Below are positions 41,703 to 52,490 of a DNA stretch of 64,000 nucleotides, one piece after another; positions within the stretch are counted from its first letter, which is position 1, and each line of letters begins with the position of its first letter. The notes under the pieces are model-generated. The model was not told the DNA's origin. It searched no databases and saw only the letters and a list, made by a program, of their open reading frames with translations. The position numbers were made by a program, and so were the translations under genes. This stretch comes from a virus, in the IMG/VR virus record IMGVR_UViG_3300045974_000132, positions 1-64,000 of that record. One strand, 5' to 3'.

Positions 41703-44507
41703 ATGCTTATAGATGGTGCAAAATTTACCGCTACTGGTAATCAACTAAACTCAGGTGTCGAACTAGTTACGTCACTTCCGGCAACAGGCAACTTTGAAGG
41801 ACGTGAAGTAGCTCTAACCCAAACAGACGGTGATAACGGCGCAGGTATTTATACCTATATTAATGGTGCTTGGGTTGGTTCAGCCGATAGTGCTAAGATT
41901 ACAGCCCTTGTTAATTCCCTTATTACCAATAAAGCAGACAAGGGTACTTCTCTTACTGCTTACGGTATCGGTGATGCTTATAGCAAGACCGAAGTAAATA
42001 CACTACTTGAAAACTTTACACCGGTTGCTTCATACTCTAAAATAGAAGTCGATGGTATGTTTACCAACTTGGTGGGTCTTGCACCTACTACGTTGGATAC
42101 AATTCATGAACTAGCTGCCCAGATGCAAGCTGATGAAAGCGGTGCAGCGGCTCTTGTTACAACGGTTGGCGGTAAAGCTGACAAAGGTACTACTCTAACA
42201 GCTTACGGTATTACGGATGCTTACACCAAGTCTGAAGTGAATTCAGCTATTGCTTCCGCTGTACCTACTGTTACTTTTGCCAACTTATCAGGTAAGCCAA
42301 CGACTGTCGTTGGCTATGGTATTACGGATGCTTACACCAAGACTGAAGTTCAAGCCTTCTTTACGGGCTTAGATCAAAATACTTTTGGTAATGCAATTCG
42401 TTCATACATTGATGATGGTGATGCTTCTACTGCGGCAGGCGTTGCTGCTCAGATTACCGCAGCTAATGCAGACTTGCTGCAAACGGCATTGAACTACTCA
42501 ACGGTAGCAGGTAACAATGCTTCTACTGGTGCTAAGGCTTACGCTGTTTCACAAGATGCTCTCACCCTAGCTGCTGCAAAGAGTTATGCTGATACCCACT
42601 CGGTTGCTTTAGCTGCTGCCCAAGCTGCAACGGCTGCGGGTCTTGCTGACAATGTTATATTGGCCCAAGCAAAGACCTACGCAGACAGTATCAATCTAGT
42701 TGCTACCAATGAAAAGAACTATGTTGACTCCAGCGTTGCTACAGCCGTAAGTACGTTGCGCGGTGAAGCAAACACTATTGCAACAACGGCTGCACAAAAT
42801 CTTTCCGATGCCCATACTGCATTGGATACTCGTATTGATAGTCTGACTACCTCAGCCGCTTTAAGCTTATCCAACGCTGATTATAACATACGCTATGATT
42901 TAAACTCGCGTATGAATCATATGGATGCAGACATCCGTACGTATGCTGATGACAAGGTTGCTGCGTCCTACACAACAACCATGCAAAATGTTACAGACTA
43001 TCTTGCTGCGCGAGTACCTACTTCCAATGAAGTACTGGCTTATGTAGATCAACAGGTTGCTGCTTCTATTGTAACAACTGAAAATGCTGATAACGCCTAC
43101 ACCGACACTAAGGTAGCTGCTTTACATACAGTGGTTGGCACTGAAACTGCTGCTTCGGTCCTGGCTTCTTTAAATACTGCCAAAGCTTATGCGGATAGTA
43201 ATCTTGCGCTTGCAAATCAACACGCTGATGACAACCTGAATCGTGTATTTGCAGGTGGATTTGCTCAGTATGCAACAGACCAATTAACTGCAACCCAAAC
43301 AGCTTCTGTTGCTGCTGCAAAAACGTACACCGATACTCGGGAAACAGCAATAACTACTGCTTATACAAATTTAGTGGCAAGTACCGCTAACGGTATATCT
43401 ACTGCTTATCATTATGCAGATGGCGAACTAAGCAAAGATATTGCTAAGTGCTTAGTTGATGCTAAGGATTATGTTGATACTCAGACCTTAGGTTCTGTCC
43501 GTAAGACATACGTTGATAGCAATGATACTCGCGTCTTGTCTTCTGCCCATGCTTACACGGACACGCAGTTGGTTACTACAGAGTCCAACCTACAACTGTA
43601 TGCTGAATCCCAAGCTTCAACTGCCCAGCAAGCTGCAACGGATTACGCGGATACAGTTGCTGCAAACACTCTGAATGCTGCCAAGGCATACGCTGATAGT
43701 TCTGTGGTCAGCAGCATTACGTCCTACGTTGATTCTACGGTTGCTACTGCAAAGACGGCTGCTAATACTCACTCTGATGCAGCGGTTGCGGCTCTTGCTC
43801 AAACAATTGCAGATGCAGGTTATCAAAACGCTACTCAAGTTGCTTCAGCAATCACTGCTGCGGCATACTCACTCCCTACTGCAAGTAATTCAGTATTAGG
43901 TGGTGTAAAGGTTGACGGTACTACGATTACTATCAGTAACGGTGTGATTAGCTCTGCTGCTTCCTACAACTTACCTACTGCTTCTACTTCAACACTAGGA
44001 GGTGTTAAGATTGACGGCACTACGATTAGTATTGACGGTAACGGTGTGATTAGTGCGGCTGCTACAAGCTTATCAATCGCCTCTACTTCAACACTAGGCG
44101 GTATAAAGGTCGGAGCTGGTCTTGCTATCAATGCAGCTACAGGCGTTCTGACAACAGACGTTACTGTTCAACCGTATGACTTCGCTAGTAATCTTGCAGG
44201 TAAGCCGACAGCAGGCGCAACAGTTATGATGGCAGTTGCTCCACGTAACTGCACGCTGCCCGCAAACTTTGCAAGTAGCTTCGCTAAATCTTTAGCTGCC
44301 GCTACTGCAACGGCAACGTTCTCGATTAACAAGAACGGTACTCAGATAGCAACCTTCGCGTTTGCAGCAAGTTCAACTTCTGCAACATTTAGCACACAGT
44401 CGGCACTCAGTATTGCAGCCGGTGATATTATTACTGTTACCTCCCCTGCTACTCAAGATGCTACACTGTCTGATCTATCTTGGACGTTTGCTGCGTTCCT
44501 GGCATAA
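41703..44507 (+). CDS. Long trimeric tail fibre
   Basis: A 934-residue fibre. The open frame starts at 41685, but the ATG at 41703 follows GGAG by 6 nt. Residues 1-60 are a common fibre N-domain (LPATGNFEGREVALTQ, YTYINGAWVG). Repeats of the LTAYGITDAYTKSEVN type lie near residues 80, 170 and 210, followed by a long Ala-rich helical section with AYADS and YVDS motifs. Three STLGGVK repeats (around 732-800) lead to a C-terminal domain that resembles the tip of the collagen-like gene (TVTSPATQDATLSDLSWTF). It probably recognises the host surface. Confidence 0.85.
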   Translation: MLIDGAKFTATGNQLNSGVELVTSLPATGNFEGREVALTQTDGDNGAGIYTYINGAWVGSADSAKITALVNSLITNKADKGTSLTAYGIGDAYSKTEVNTLLENFTPVASYSKIEVDGMFTNLVGLAPTTLDTIHELAAQMQADESGAAALVTTVGGKADKGTTLTAYGITDAYTKSEVNSAIASAVPTVTFANLSGKPTTVVGYGITDAYTKTEVQAFFTGLDQNTFGNAIRSYIDDGDASTAAGVAAQITAANADLLQTALNYSTVAGNNASTGAKAYAVSQDALTLAAAKSYADTHSVALAAAQAATAAGLADNVILAQAKTYADSINLVATNEKNYVDSSVATAVSTLRGEANTIATTAAQNLSDAHTALDTRIDSLTTSAALSLSNADYNIRYDLNSRMNHMDADIRTYADDKVAASYTTTMQNVTDYLAARVPTSNEVLAYVDQQVAASIVTTENADNAYTDTKVAALHTVVGTETAASVLASLNTAKAYADSNLALANQHADDNLNRVFAGGFAQYATDQLTATQTASVAAAKTYTDTRETAITTAYTNLVASTANGISTAYHYADGELSKDIAKCLVDAKDYVDTQTLGSVRKTYVDSNDTRVLSSAHAYTDTQLVTTESNLQLYAESQASTAQQAATDYADTVAANTLNAAKAYADSSVVSSITSYVDSTVATAKTAANTHSDAAVAALAQTIADAGYQNATQVASAITAAAYSLPTASNSVLGGVKVDGTTITISNGVISSAASYNLPTASTSTLGGVKIDGTTISIDGNGVISAAATSLSIASTSTLGGIKVGAGLAINAATGVLTTDVTVQPYDFASNLAGKPTAGATVMMAVAPRNCTLPANFASSFAKSLAAATATATFSINKNGTQIATFAFAASSTSATFSTQSALSIAAGDIITVTSPATQDATLSDLSWTFAAFLA

Positions 44508-44519
44508 TTGGTAATACCT

Positions 44520-44553
44520 AACTACGGATGCTGTAAGGTGTCCGTAGTTTTCT
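44520..44553 (+). terminator. Rho-independent terminator
   Basis: AACTACGGA and TCCGTAGTT form a perfect 9-bp stem with a 12-nt loop and a short T tail (TTCT). It lies between the long fibre and the LamG gene. Confidence 0.8.
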
Positions 44554-44575
44554 CCACTTGAATTGGGAAAACACC

Positions 44576-47500
44576 ATGCTTTTAACAGTTAAACCATTCT
44601 ACATGGCTGTCGCACAGACTCTTTCAGGGTTTGATCCGTACTATGATGCGGTAACTCTTTTGCTCCATGCAGAAGGTGCTAACGGCAGTCAAGTTATTAC
44701 CGACGAAAAAGGCCATACAGCAACGGTTGGTTCCGGAGTAACTCTTTCTACAGCTACTAGCATGTTTGGCAGTAGCTGTTTGAAGTTTGACAACACCGCA
44801 ACTGCAACCATGTACTATAACGGTAGTTCGGATTTCGCTTTTGGTTATGATGACTTCACTATCGAGGCATTTGTAAAAACAAACTCCTTTGGCACGACGC
44901 TACAGACCATCTTTGACACGCGGCCTGCGAATGTTAATGGGGCTTACATCTGTCTGTATCTGGAGACTACAGGTGCTATTTCTACCTACGTCAACTCTGT
45001 TGTGCAGCTAACCTCTGCGACAAAACTGTCAACTAACACGTGGGCACACGTTGCACTAAGCCGCACCAACCAAGTAACAAGTTTGTTTATTAACGGTGCA
45101 CTTCAAGGCAGCGTAGTAGATGCAACAAACTACCTCAACGGTGCAAGCCGTCCAAGTATCGGTAATAGTGGGTACTACTCTGGAGGTACGACTCCTTGGA
45201 ATGGTTACATTGATGAACTTCGTGTGACTAAGGGAGTTGGTCGCTATATCGCAGGGGCGGTCCCGGCGTTTACGACCGATGCAAACACGAAACTGCTTGC
45301 ACACTTTGAAAACAACCTGACAGACGTTGTTGGTAACACGATCACCAATTCTGGCGCGACGTTCTCAAGCACGATCTCGAAGAGCGGTTCTTACAGCGCA
45401 TACTTCAACGGTGCTTCTTATGCTGCTGCCCCTGCCGCTGTCGGTCAATTCGGCTCCGGCGAGTTTACGGTTGAAGGTTGGGCATATCTACCTGCCAACG
45501 GTGGCTATCAAACGTTGTTCGGTACGTTGAACCACCCAACAGATGGTTGGGCAGTCCAGCAAAATCGTGTAATGTGGTTTGACGGTAGCGGTTTCCACAC
45601 GGGTACTTATTCAGCGTCGGTTCCAGCAAATTCTTGGGCGCACGTTGCTTTTGTGCGACTTGGTAACACTATCACCGTCTACATTAACGGTGCTTCTGTC
45701 TTCTCCGGTGCTGTTTCTGGAGCATTGACGTCAAACGCTGCATTGCGCTTCGGTTATCGTCCTGACGGTAACGAGTTCATGACAGGGTATTTGGACGAAG
45801 TTCGTGTCAGCAACGTGGCTAGATACACGGCCAACTACACGGTGGCGATGCCCGCACCAACCACGATCCCGACTTCGACAATGCAATCTACTCTTGAGGG
45901 CGCATTCGATCCGTATTACGGTAATACGGTCTTAATGATTCACGGTAATGATACCGTTGGTTTAGATACAACCTTTGTAGATAGTTCTATCAACCAAGCT
46001 GCGATAACGCGGTACGGTAATGTGCGTCAAGGTCTAAATAATCCATTTGGTACTACAACTGATGGCAGTATTTACTTCAATGGTAGTACTGATTATTTAA
46101 CACTACCTTATTCTAATATAGCTACCCAGTGGTGGAATAGTGCGGGATTTACTATAGAAGCTTGGGTATACCCTATTGCGTATACCTCCTCTACTTTAAA
46201 CTCTAATACCGACCCTGTATTAGTAGGTAATCAGACTGTAGGTAGTGCGTCAAGCTTCTGGTCTTTCGGTTTAGATAGTGCCGGTCATGTAAAGCTGTAT
46301 TACTTTACCGGCTCACAAAATCGTATAATAGGTACAGGTGTAGTTGCTCTCAATACCTGGACACATATTGCAATGGTTGTTTCTGGTACCACTGTTAAGT
46401 TTTATATTAACGGTGTTCTTGATACTACTAGCGCAATATCAGGTACTCCGCAAAGCGGTTCAACCTCACCCTTTGTTGTAGGTGCTGGCGGTAACGGTTA
46501 CTTCAACGGTTTTATTTCTAATATGCGGATAGTTGCAGGTACCTCTATATACACTACAGGGTTTATACCTCCTACGTCCTCCTTGACAAACATCGCAGGT
46601 ACGCAGCTTCTGTTAAATACCAAAAACAATGGGTATGTTAGTGATAACACTCAGGTATTAGACTATTCCTCTAATACGCTACTCTTGACTAATGCTGGTA
46701 GTACATCACTAGTACCTGCTTCACCTTTCGGTACATTAGGTCAATCTTTATCCTTCAATGGTAGCACACAGAAGCTGACTACCTCGGCGAACGCAGGTCT
46801 TGCGTTCGGTACGGGTGACTTCACTGTTGAGTTTTGGTTGTTCCCGCTGTCTTTTGTAAACTACATTACCTATGTAAGTACTCGTACCGGTGCTAATACA
46901 ACTAGCTGGTCTATAGGTACTCAAGCTGCTGGACAGATACTGTTCTACGCAGGTAGCGAAATCTTGAGGTCTAGTGCAACCTTAACTCTAAATGCTTGGC
47001 AGCACATTGCAATCGTTCGTAAGAACGGTGTTATTAGCGGCTACATCAATGGGGTTAAGTATGCAGCAGACGTAGCCAATACTTACAACTTTACAGCCAA
47101 CGTTGCTACAGTTGGTGGTGATCCGACTTTTGGTGAGTTTGCTCCAGCTTATCTCAGCAACGTTCGTATTACCAACAATGCTGTATATTCGGCTCCGTTT
47201 ACTCCTTCAACAACCCCGTTGACTGCTGTATCTGGTACTCAACTGCTAGCGGCCAACAAGCCTTACTCGTTCCTGAGCAATACTGCATTGATGGAAGCAG
47301 GCTCTGGCTTACCTATAGCAGTTAACGGGGCACCTATTAATACGGGTGTATATCCTTTTGCAACACAAAGTAGCTCAATCTTCTTCACAGGTGCTACACC
47401 TGACTATCTGAAGATGACAGCACCTACTACTATCGGTTTTGGTACAGGTGACTATACTGTCGAGTACTGGTTGTTCCCAACAGCTTATGGTGCGACCACA

Positions 47501-50500
47501 AGTGTCATTACAGACATGCGGGCTCAATCTACCGGTGTATATTGGGTAGACCAGCTTAGTACAGCTGGTAAGTATTTGATGTACAATGTAGCAACAGCTA
47601 CTACGTACTACACCAGTACAACTGTTATTCCTCTTAACAAGTGGACACATGTTGCATCTGTACGCACTAGCGGTATCCTTCGTGTTTATATCAACGGTAT
47701 TCTCGACGGTCAACAAGCTGACGTTCAGAACTGGACACTTCCTTCTGTTGCAAACAACGTTACAGTAGGTATATCTAATTGGGCTGGTCAGCTAACTTCT
47801 GCTTTTGCGTATTATGGTTATCTGTCTGCTCGCTTTGTTAAGGGCAGTGCACTATATTCAGGACTTAGTTTTGCACTACCTACTACTCCGTTTACCGCAG
47901 TTGCAGGTACTGTGTTGATGTTGCGTGGAGACACACCTTATACTATTGACTCACTGGGTGGTACTTACGTCAATGTTTCAGGTAGTGCGGTAGTAACAAA
48001 GGCAAAGTCCCGTCAAGGTGCAACTTCCTTATACTTTGACGGTGCAGCAGCAACTAGGTTGGTCGTGAAGTCCCCGTGTGCTGCTTCTCCCTTCCTAGGT
48101 AACTTTACAATTGAAATGTGGTTCTACGGTTTAAGCGGAGCTGCTTCTTGGAACTTTTTGCTTGATAGCGAGTATGTAGTCAATGATGTATTAGGTTTAA
48201 GTATTGGTTTTAACAGTTCCTATCAATTATGGATGGGCTATAGTTCAGGACCGACCTATACAATTGCCGCTAGTGCCGCAACTGCTTTTTCACCAAATCA
48301 GTGGAATCATATTGCTCTGACTCGTCAAGGTAATTACTACTATCTTTGGTTGAACGGTAGACAAATAGGCTCTTATCTTAGTGCACAGACATTTACTTCT
48401 AACACAATATGGACTATAGGTAACCAGGTAGCAGGCAATTATGGAGTTAAGGGTTATATTGATGAATTCCGAGTTACTGCAGGTATTGCACGCTATACTT
48501 CTACGTTCTCTCCGAAGCAACAGTCTGCTTTTGCAGATGCGGGCCCAACATATGATCCGTTCTATGCACAAAACGAATTGGTTATTACTGGCGGTACGGC
48601 AACTGCTCAGGTTGATACCACCTTCAATGACAACTCTGGTACGCAACTAGCTGTCTTGAAAGCAGGTAGTCCTTATCAAGGTATTATCAATCCGTTTAGC
48701 ACTTCTACTGACGGTAGCATATACTTCAATGGAACAACTGATTACTTATCAATTCCTAATAGTAAGAGCTATCTAAATCTTAATAGCAACAATTTTACTA
48801 TAGAAGGTTGGTTCAACCGTCAAGCAACTGGAGTTGTGCAGGATATTCTTGATGCGCGAGGTATTGTAGGTGATACTAATAGTACTTGGTGTTTGAGTAT
48901 CGGTGGCGGTTCCTACAGCGCAGATAATAAGTTGCTATTTACTGCTGCCGCAACAAACGCAGGAACTAGTGGATCACCGTTTGTAACTCTTCACGGAACT
49001 ACTGCTTTCCAAGTCGGAGTATGGTATCACTTCGCAATTGTTCGCAACGGCAATGTGTGGACAATGTATGTGAACGGAGCTTCTGAAGCAACTGCAACTA
49101 ATAGTTCAACGGTCGGAAATAGCGCTTCTCTTGTATACCTCGGGGCAGGCTGTAATGGGGCCGGCACTATCGGATACTATAATAAGAGCTACTTCTCAAA
49201 CATTCGTGTTGTTAATGGTACTGCTGTTTATACCAGCAACTTCACAGTGCCTGCTGCTTCTTTGCCTGTAGTTTCAAATACTGTTCTGTTATTGAATACA
49301 AAGAACTCAGGTTTTATTGTAATACCTTCAGCAAATACAATAAAAGAGTGGTCAGGTTCAGGTAGAACTTTCACACAACCGGGTACTCCTACTATACAAG
49401 CTGCTTCACCCTTTGCATCTGGCGTAGGTCAGTCATTGTCACTCAACGGTACTACTCAGTACATCAGCATGTCGCAAACGATGAACTTTGCAGCAGACTT
49501 CACGATTGAGTGTTGGTTTAATGCAAACACAGTTACTCCTGCAACCCAAGGCATTATCGGTGACAACTACAGCAACGCAGGACCTTTCAAGATACAGCTA
49601 GCAACCAACACATTGGTAGCGTACGTACCGTCAAATTCAGGAGTCGTAAATTTAGGCACTGTGGTGGCAGGTACTTGGTATCACGTTGCAGTCGTTCGGA
49701 TAGGAACAGCAGTATCGTTCTACCTTAACGGTGCTAAGGTCGCGACCACTTCTGTAGGTGGTGCGCTCAACTCTGCAAACTCTCCGCAGATCGGTGCGAT
49801 GTATGCCAACACTACGGTAACAAACTTCTTCAATGGGTTTATCAGCAACGTTCGTATCGTAATCGGTACTGGTGTATATACCGGTGCGTTTACTGTTCCG
49901 ACTACACCACTGACGGCAGTTGCAAATACCCAGTTATTGATGTTCAATCAGAATTATTTGCTGACCAGCAATCAAGTGTTTGTTGATAATTCAGCTAATA
50001 ACTTCCCAGTAATTGCAACAGGAGCTCCTTCTCAATGTAGTATTTCTCCTTTTGCAGCCGGTGGGTATTCTGCATACTTTAATGGTAGCACTGACTACCT
50101 AAGTGCGGGTACGTTTGCAGCATCAACAATAGGTAGTTCTGACTTTACCGCAGAAGCTTGGTTTAACGTATCCTCATTCGGTACTGCCGGTACGGCACGA
50201 GGCTATATAATCGGTACGGCTTCCTCTAGTTACTTCCCAATAGGTATTGCTACTTATGTAGATTCTAGTGGTAGAAATATTTTGCAAGCGTGGCTATCAA
50301 GCACAGGCACTTCATGGGATATGATTTCAGGTGTCGGTCAAGACAGCTCCCAGATTACAACTGTAGGTAGTAGTTTATCTACAGGTATTTGGTATCATAT
50401 TGCTCTAGTTCGCAGCGGTAATACTTTTACTTCATACCTGAACGGTGTTCAGCAAGTGCAGTGGACTAAATCGACTGCTTTGATGGCACCTACACAAGCA

Positions 50501-51952
50501 GGGTTTATAGTAGGCGGTATAGGTAATGCAAATAACTGGTTGAAGGGTTATATAGCAAGTGCCCGTTTTGTTAAGGGAAGTGCTGTTTATGTAGGTGCTT
50601 TTACTCCTTCTACTACACCTCTTACTTCTATTACAAATACTCAAGTCCTGTTCAACTTCAGTAATGTTGCAGTTCAGGATGCTACAGGTAATCGAAGTTT
50701 AGCTTTAATAGGAAGTACTCAGGCTAGCACAGCAGTAGCGAAGTTCGGCACTAACTCTATTGCCTTTAATGGTAGTACAGATTATATATCTATACCTGAC
50801 TACAAATACTTAGAGTTTGGTGCAGCGGACTTCACTATTGAAATGTGGGTGTATCCATCATCAAGCACTAATGCAATGACGTTATTTAGTAAGCGTGCTA
50901 CTTCAGCAGGATTGACATCTTTGGTTATTCATAAGATTGCTAGTTCTACTCAGGTGAGCTACTGGGCTTCTAGCAATGGTACTTCTTTTGATATAGCTAA
51001 CGGTGTTTCGATGGGTAGTATGGTTCTGAATCAGTGGAATCATATTGCTCTAGTTCGCAGCGGAGGTGTATTTATACCGTTTGTTAACGGAGCTGCAGGT
51101 ACTGCTACTAATAGCACTGCTACAATAATTGCTGCTGCGAATCCTGTATTAATAGGCGGTGATACGGATGCAATGAAGTTCCAAGGCTTTATGGATGACA
51201 TTCGTATCACGAAGGGTGTTGCTCGCTACCTTGCAAACTTTAAGCTGCCTTCTGCTTCGTATAACAGCTTACTGGCTATAGCGGCTACTGATTATGATCC
51301 TTATGAGCAGAACGTTGTATTTGCACTCCAAGGGTCGATTAGTGATCTGAAACAACATGCTGTAACAGTAACAGGTAGTCCTGCTGTATCAACGGCTGTA
51401 GCTAAGTTCGGTGCTAAGTCTTTGTATCTCAATGGAAGTAGTACGAAGTTGACGTATGCTGCATCTATTGATTGGTACTTGGCAGACACGTTTACTATAG
51501 AGTTCTGGATGTATCCTACTGTGGCACCCGCTTCAGGTAATCAGTGCCGTCTACTGCTCTTAGGTGCTAATGCAACGTCAAGTGCCCTTTATGTAGGCTA
51601 TGGTAATGATGGGTCTATCGGAATGTGGGTTCCTAATACTGGAATCACTGGAATAATGGCACCAGCTGGTACTATAGTTCTGAATACATGGCAACACATT
51701 GCAATATCTGTTCAGAACGGTATTGCAACTATATACAAAAACGGTGTTCAGGTTGCACAGGTTGTAGGTATTACAGCTCAGACACTTTTAGCTACCAATA
51801 CTCTGATCTTAGGGTATGACACAGTAGCAACAGTTAATGCTCAATACACTGGGTACCTGCAAGACTTCCGTATCACTAAGGGTGTTGCTCGCTACCTTGC
51901 AAACTTTACTGCACCTACTCTTGCTAATCCGACTTATGGACTAGATGCTTAA
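44576..51952 (+). CDS. Giant adhesin with eleven LamG-like domains
   Basis: A 2458-residue virion protein, the largest in the window. It has eleven concanavalin/LamG-like modules, marked by DFTIE-W strands near residues 93, 295, 523, 748, 959, 1176, 1405, 1641, 1856, 2085 and 2305. Each continues with a WxHVAxVRxxGxxxxYINGxxxG-type segment (for example WTHIAMVVSGTTVKFYING) and a G-Y-x-D/N-x-x-R-V/I end strand. DPYY linkers begin several groups. LamG folds commonly bind sugars. The ATG at 44576 has GGGAA upstream; a TTG 18 nt earlier is less likely. The first two modules are clearly more G/C-rich than the rest. A terminator follows. Confidence 0.9.
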   Translation: MLLTVKPFYMAVAQTLSGFDPYYDAVTLLLHAEGANGSQVITDEKGHTATVGSGVTLSTATSMFGSSCLKFDNTATATMYYNGSSDFAFGYDDFTIEAFVKTNSFGTTLQTIFDTRPANVNGAYICLYLETTGAISTYVNSVVQLTSATKLSTNTWAHVALSRTNQVTSLFINGALQGSVVDATNYLNGASRPSIGNSGYYSGGTTPWNGYIDELRVTKGVGRYIAGAVPAFTTDANTKLLAHFENNLTDVVGNTITNSGATFSSTISKSGSYSAYFNGASYAAAPAAVGQFGSGEFTVEGWAYLPANGGYQTLFGTLNHPTDGWAVQQNRVMWFDGSGFHTGTYSASVPANSWAHVAFVRLGNTITVYINGASVFSGAVSGALTSNAALRFGYRPDGNEFMTGYLDEVRVSNVARYTANYTVAMPAPTTIPTSTMQSTLEGAFDPYYGNTVLMIHGNDTVGLDTTFVDSSINQAAITRYGNVRQGLNNPFGTTTDGSIYFNGSTDYLTLPYSNIATQWWNSAGFTIEAWVYPIAYTSSTLNSNTDPVLVGNQTVGSASSFWSFGLDSAGHVKLYYFTGSQNRIIGTGVVALNTWTHIAMVVSGTTVKFYINGVLDTTSAISGTPQSGSTSPFVVGAGGNGYFNGFISNMRIVAGTSIYTTGFIPPTSSLTNIAGTQLLLNTKNNGYVSDNTQVLDYSSNTLLLTNAGSTSLVPASPFGTLGQSLSFNGSTQKLTTSANAGLAFGTGDFTVEFWLFPLSFVNYITYVSTRTGANTTSWSIGTQAAGQILFYAGSEILRSSATLTLNAWQHIAIVRKNGVISGYINGVKYAADVANTYNFTANVATVGGDPTFGEFAPAYLSNVRITNNAVYSAPFTPSTTPLTAVSGTQLLAANKPYSFLSNTALMEAGSGLPIAVNGAPINTGVYPFATQSSSIFFTGATPDYLKMTAPTTIGFGTGDYTVEYWLFPTAYGATTSVITDMRAQSTGVYWVDQLSTAGKYLMYNVATATTYYTSTTVIPLNKWTHVASVRTSGILRVYINGILDGQQADVQNWTLPSVANNVTVGISNWAGQLTSAFAYYGYLSARFVKGSALYSGLSFALPTTPFTAVAGTVLMLRGDTPYTIDSLGGTYVNVSGSAVVTKAKSRQGATSLYFDGAAATRLVVKSPCAASPFLGNFTIEMWFYGLSGAASWNFLLDSEYVVNDVLGLSIGFNSSYQLWMGYSSGPTYTIAASAATAFSPNQWNHIALTRQGNYYYLWLNGRQIGSYLSAQTFTSNTIWTIGNQVAGNYGVKGYIDEFRVTAGIARYTSTFSPKQQSAFADAGPTYDPFYAQNELVITGGTATAQVDTTFNDNSGTQLAVLKAGSPYQGIINPFSTSTDGSIYFNGTTDYLSIPNSKSYLNLNSNNFTIEGWFNRQATGVVQDILDARGIVGDTNSTWCLSIGGGSYSADNKLLFTAAATNAGTSGSPFVTLHGTTAFQVGVWYHFAIVRNGNVWTMYVNGASEATATNSSTVGNSASLVYLGAGCNGAGTIGYYNKSYFSNIRVVNGTAVYTSNFTVPAASLPVVSNTVLLLNTKNSGFIVIPSANTIKEWSGSGRTFTQPGTPTIQAASPFASGVGQSLSLNGTTQYISMSQTMNFAADFTIECWFNANTVTPATQGIIGDNYSNAGPFKIQLATNTLVAYVPSNSGVVNLGTVVAGTWYHVAVVRIGTAVSFYLNGAKVATTSVGGALNSANSPQIGAMYANTTVTNFFNGFISNVRIVIGTGVYTGAFTVPTTPLTAVANTQLLMFNQNYLLTSNQVFVDNSANNFPVIATGAPSQCSISPFAAGGYSAYFNGSTDYLSAGTFAASTIGSSDFTAEAWFNVSSFGTAGTARGYIIGTASSSYFPIGIATYVDSSGRNILQAWLSSTGTSWDMISGVGQDSSQITTVGSSLSTGIWYHIALVRSGNTFTSYLNGVQQVQWTKSTALMAPTQAGFIVGGIGNANNWLKGYIASARFVKGSAVYVGAFTPSTTPLTSITNTQVLFNFSNVAVQDATGNRSLALIGSTQASTAVAKFGTNSIAFNGSTDYISIPDYKYLEFGAADFTIEMWVYPSSSTNAMTLFSKRATSAGLTSLVIHKIASSTQVSYWASSNGTSFDIANGVSMGSMVLNQWNHIALVRSGGVFIPFVNGAAGTATNSTATIIAAANPVLIGGDTDAMKFQGFMDDIRITKGVARYLANFKLPSASYNSLLAIAATDYDPYEQNVVFALQGSISDLKQHAVTVTGSPAVSTAVAKFGAKSLYLNGSSTKLTYAASIDWYLADTFTIEFWMYPTVAPASGNQCRLLLLGANATSSALYVGYGNDGSIGMWVPNTGITGIMAPAGTIVLNTWQHIAISVQNGIATIYKNGVQVAQVVGITAQTLLATNTLILGYDTVATVNAQYTGYLQDFRITKGVARYLANFTAPTLANPTYGLDA

Positions 51953-51972
51953 TTAAGTAATAAACTTTAATG

Positions 51973-52006
51973 GCTACCGAGGATTAAGTTTCTCGGTAGC
52001 TATTTT
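51973..52006 (+). terminator. Rho-independent terminator after LamG gene
   Basis: GCTACCGAG and CTCGGTAGC form a perfect 9-bp stem with a 10-nt loop and a T-rich tail. It separates the fibre array from the lysis genes. Confidence 0.88.
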
Positions 52007-52046
52007 CACGTCGGCTTAAAATCTCATAAAATGAAAGGTGCATATC

Positions 52047-52490
52047 ATGGAGTACGCTCTAGTAATAAAATTTTTGAAAGATAACTGGAAACCTATAGCA
52101 GGCGTTCTTACTACCTTATTGATTATTCTTGCAGCTAACATGTATCTCGATCATGTATTTGCACAAGGTGAACAAAAGGGTATTGAGGATACAACAAAAC
52201 TCTGGTCTGCAAAATATAATAAGGATGTTAAAGCTCTAAACGGTAAGATAGCTGAAGTTGAACTTGACTCCAAGAATAATGCTGAGATTGCGAGGATAAA
52301 GTTAGACACAGCAAACTTCAAGATAGACAACCTTCTTAAAGAAATTGATAAACAACGTAACAAGTATGACCAATATGTTTACGATCAAAAAGGTAGACGT
52401 ATTTGCGGTTCTGAAACTTCAGGTCCTATATACCTAGGACCTGACTTTAGTACAGAATGGAATATCTTAAATAAGGGAGCGCTACAATGA
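52047..52490 (+). CDS. i-spanin (Rz-like inner-membrane spanin)
   Basis: A 147-residue protein with one N-terminal transmembrane helix at about residues 17-34 (PIAGVLTTLLIILAANMYL) and a long helical, charged periplasmic domain (KDVKALNGKIAEVELDSKNN, LKEIDKQRNKYDQYV). This N-in, C-out coiled-coil layout is that of i-spanins, which pair with an o-spanin to fuse inner and outer membranes at lysis. The ATG at 52047 has AAGGTG about 8 nt upstream; a GTG three codons earlier is less likely. The o-spanin gene overlaps its 3' end, the usual arrangement. Confidence 0.85.
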   Translation: MEYALVIKFLKDNWKPIAGVLTTLLIILAANMYLDHVFAQGEQKGIEDTTKLWSAKYNKDVKALNGKIAEVELDSKNNAEIARIKLDTANFKIDNLLKEIDKQRNKYDQYVYDQKGRRICGSETSGPIYLGPDFSTEWNILNKGALQ

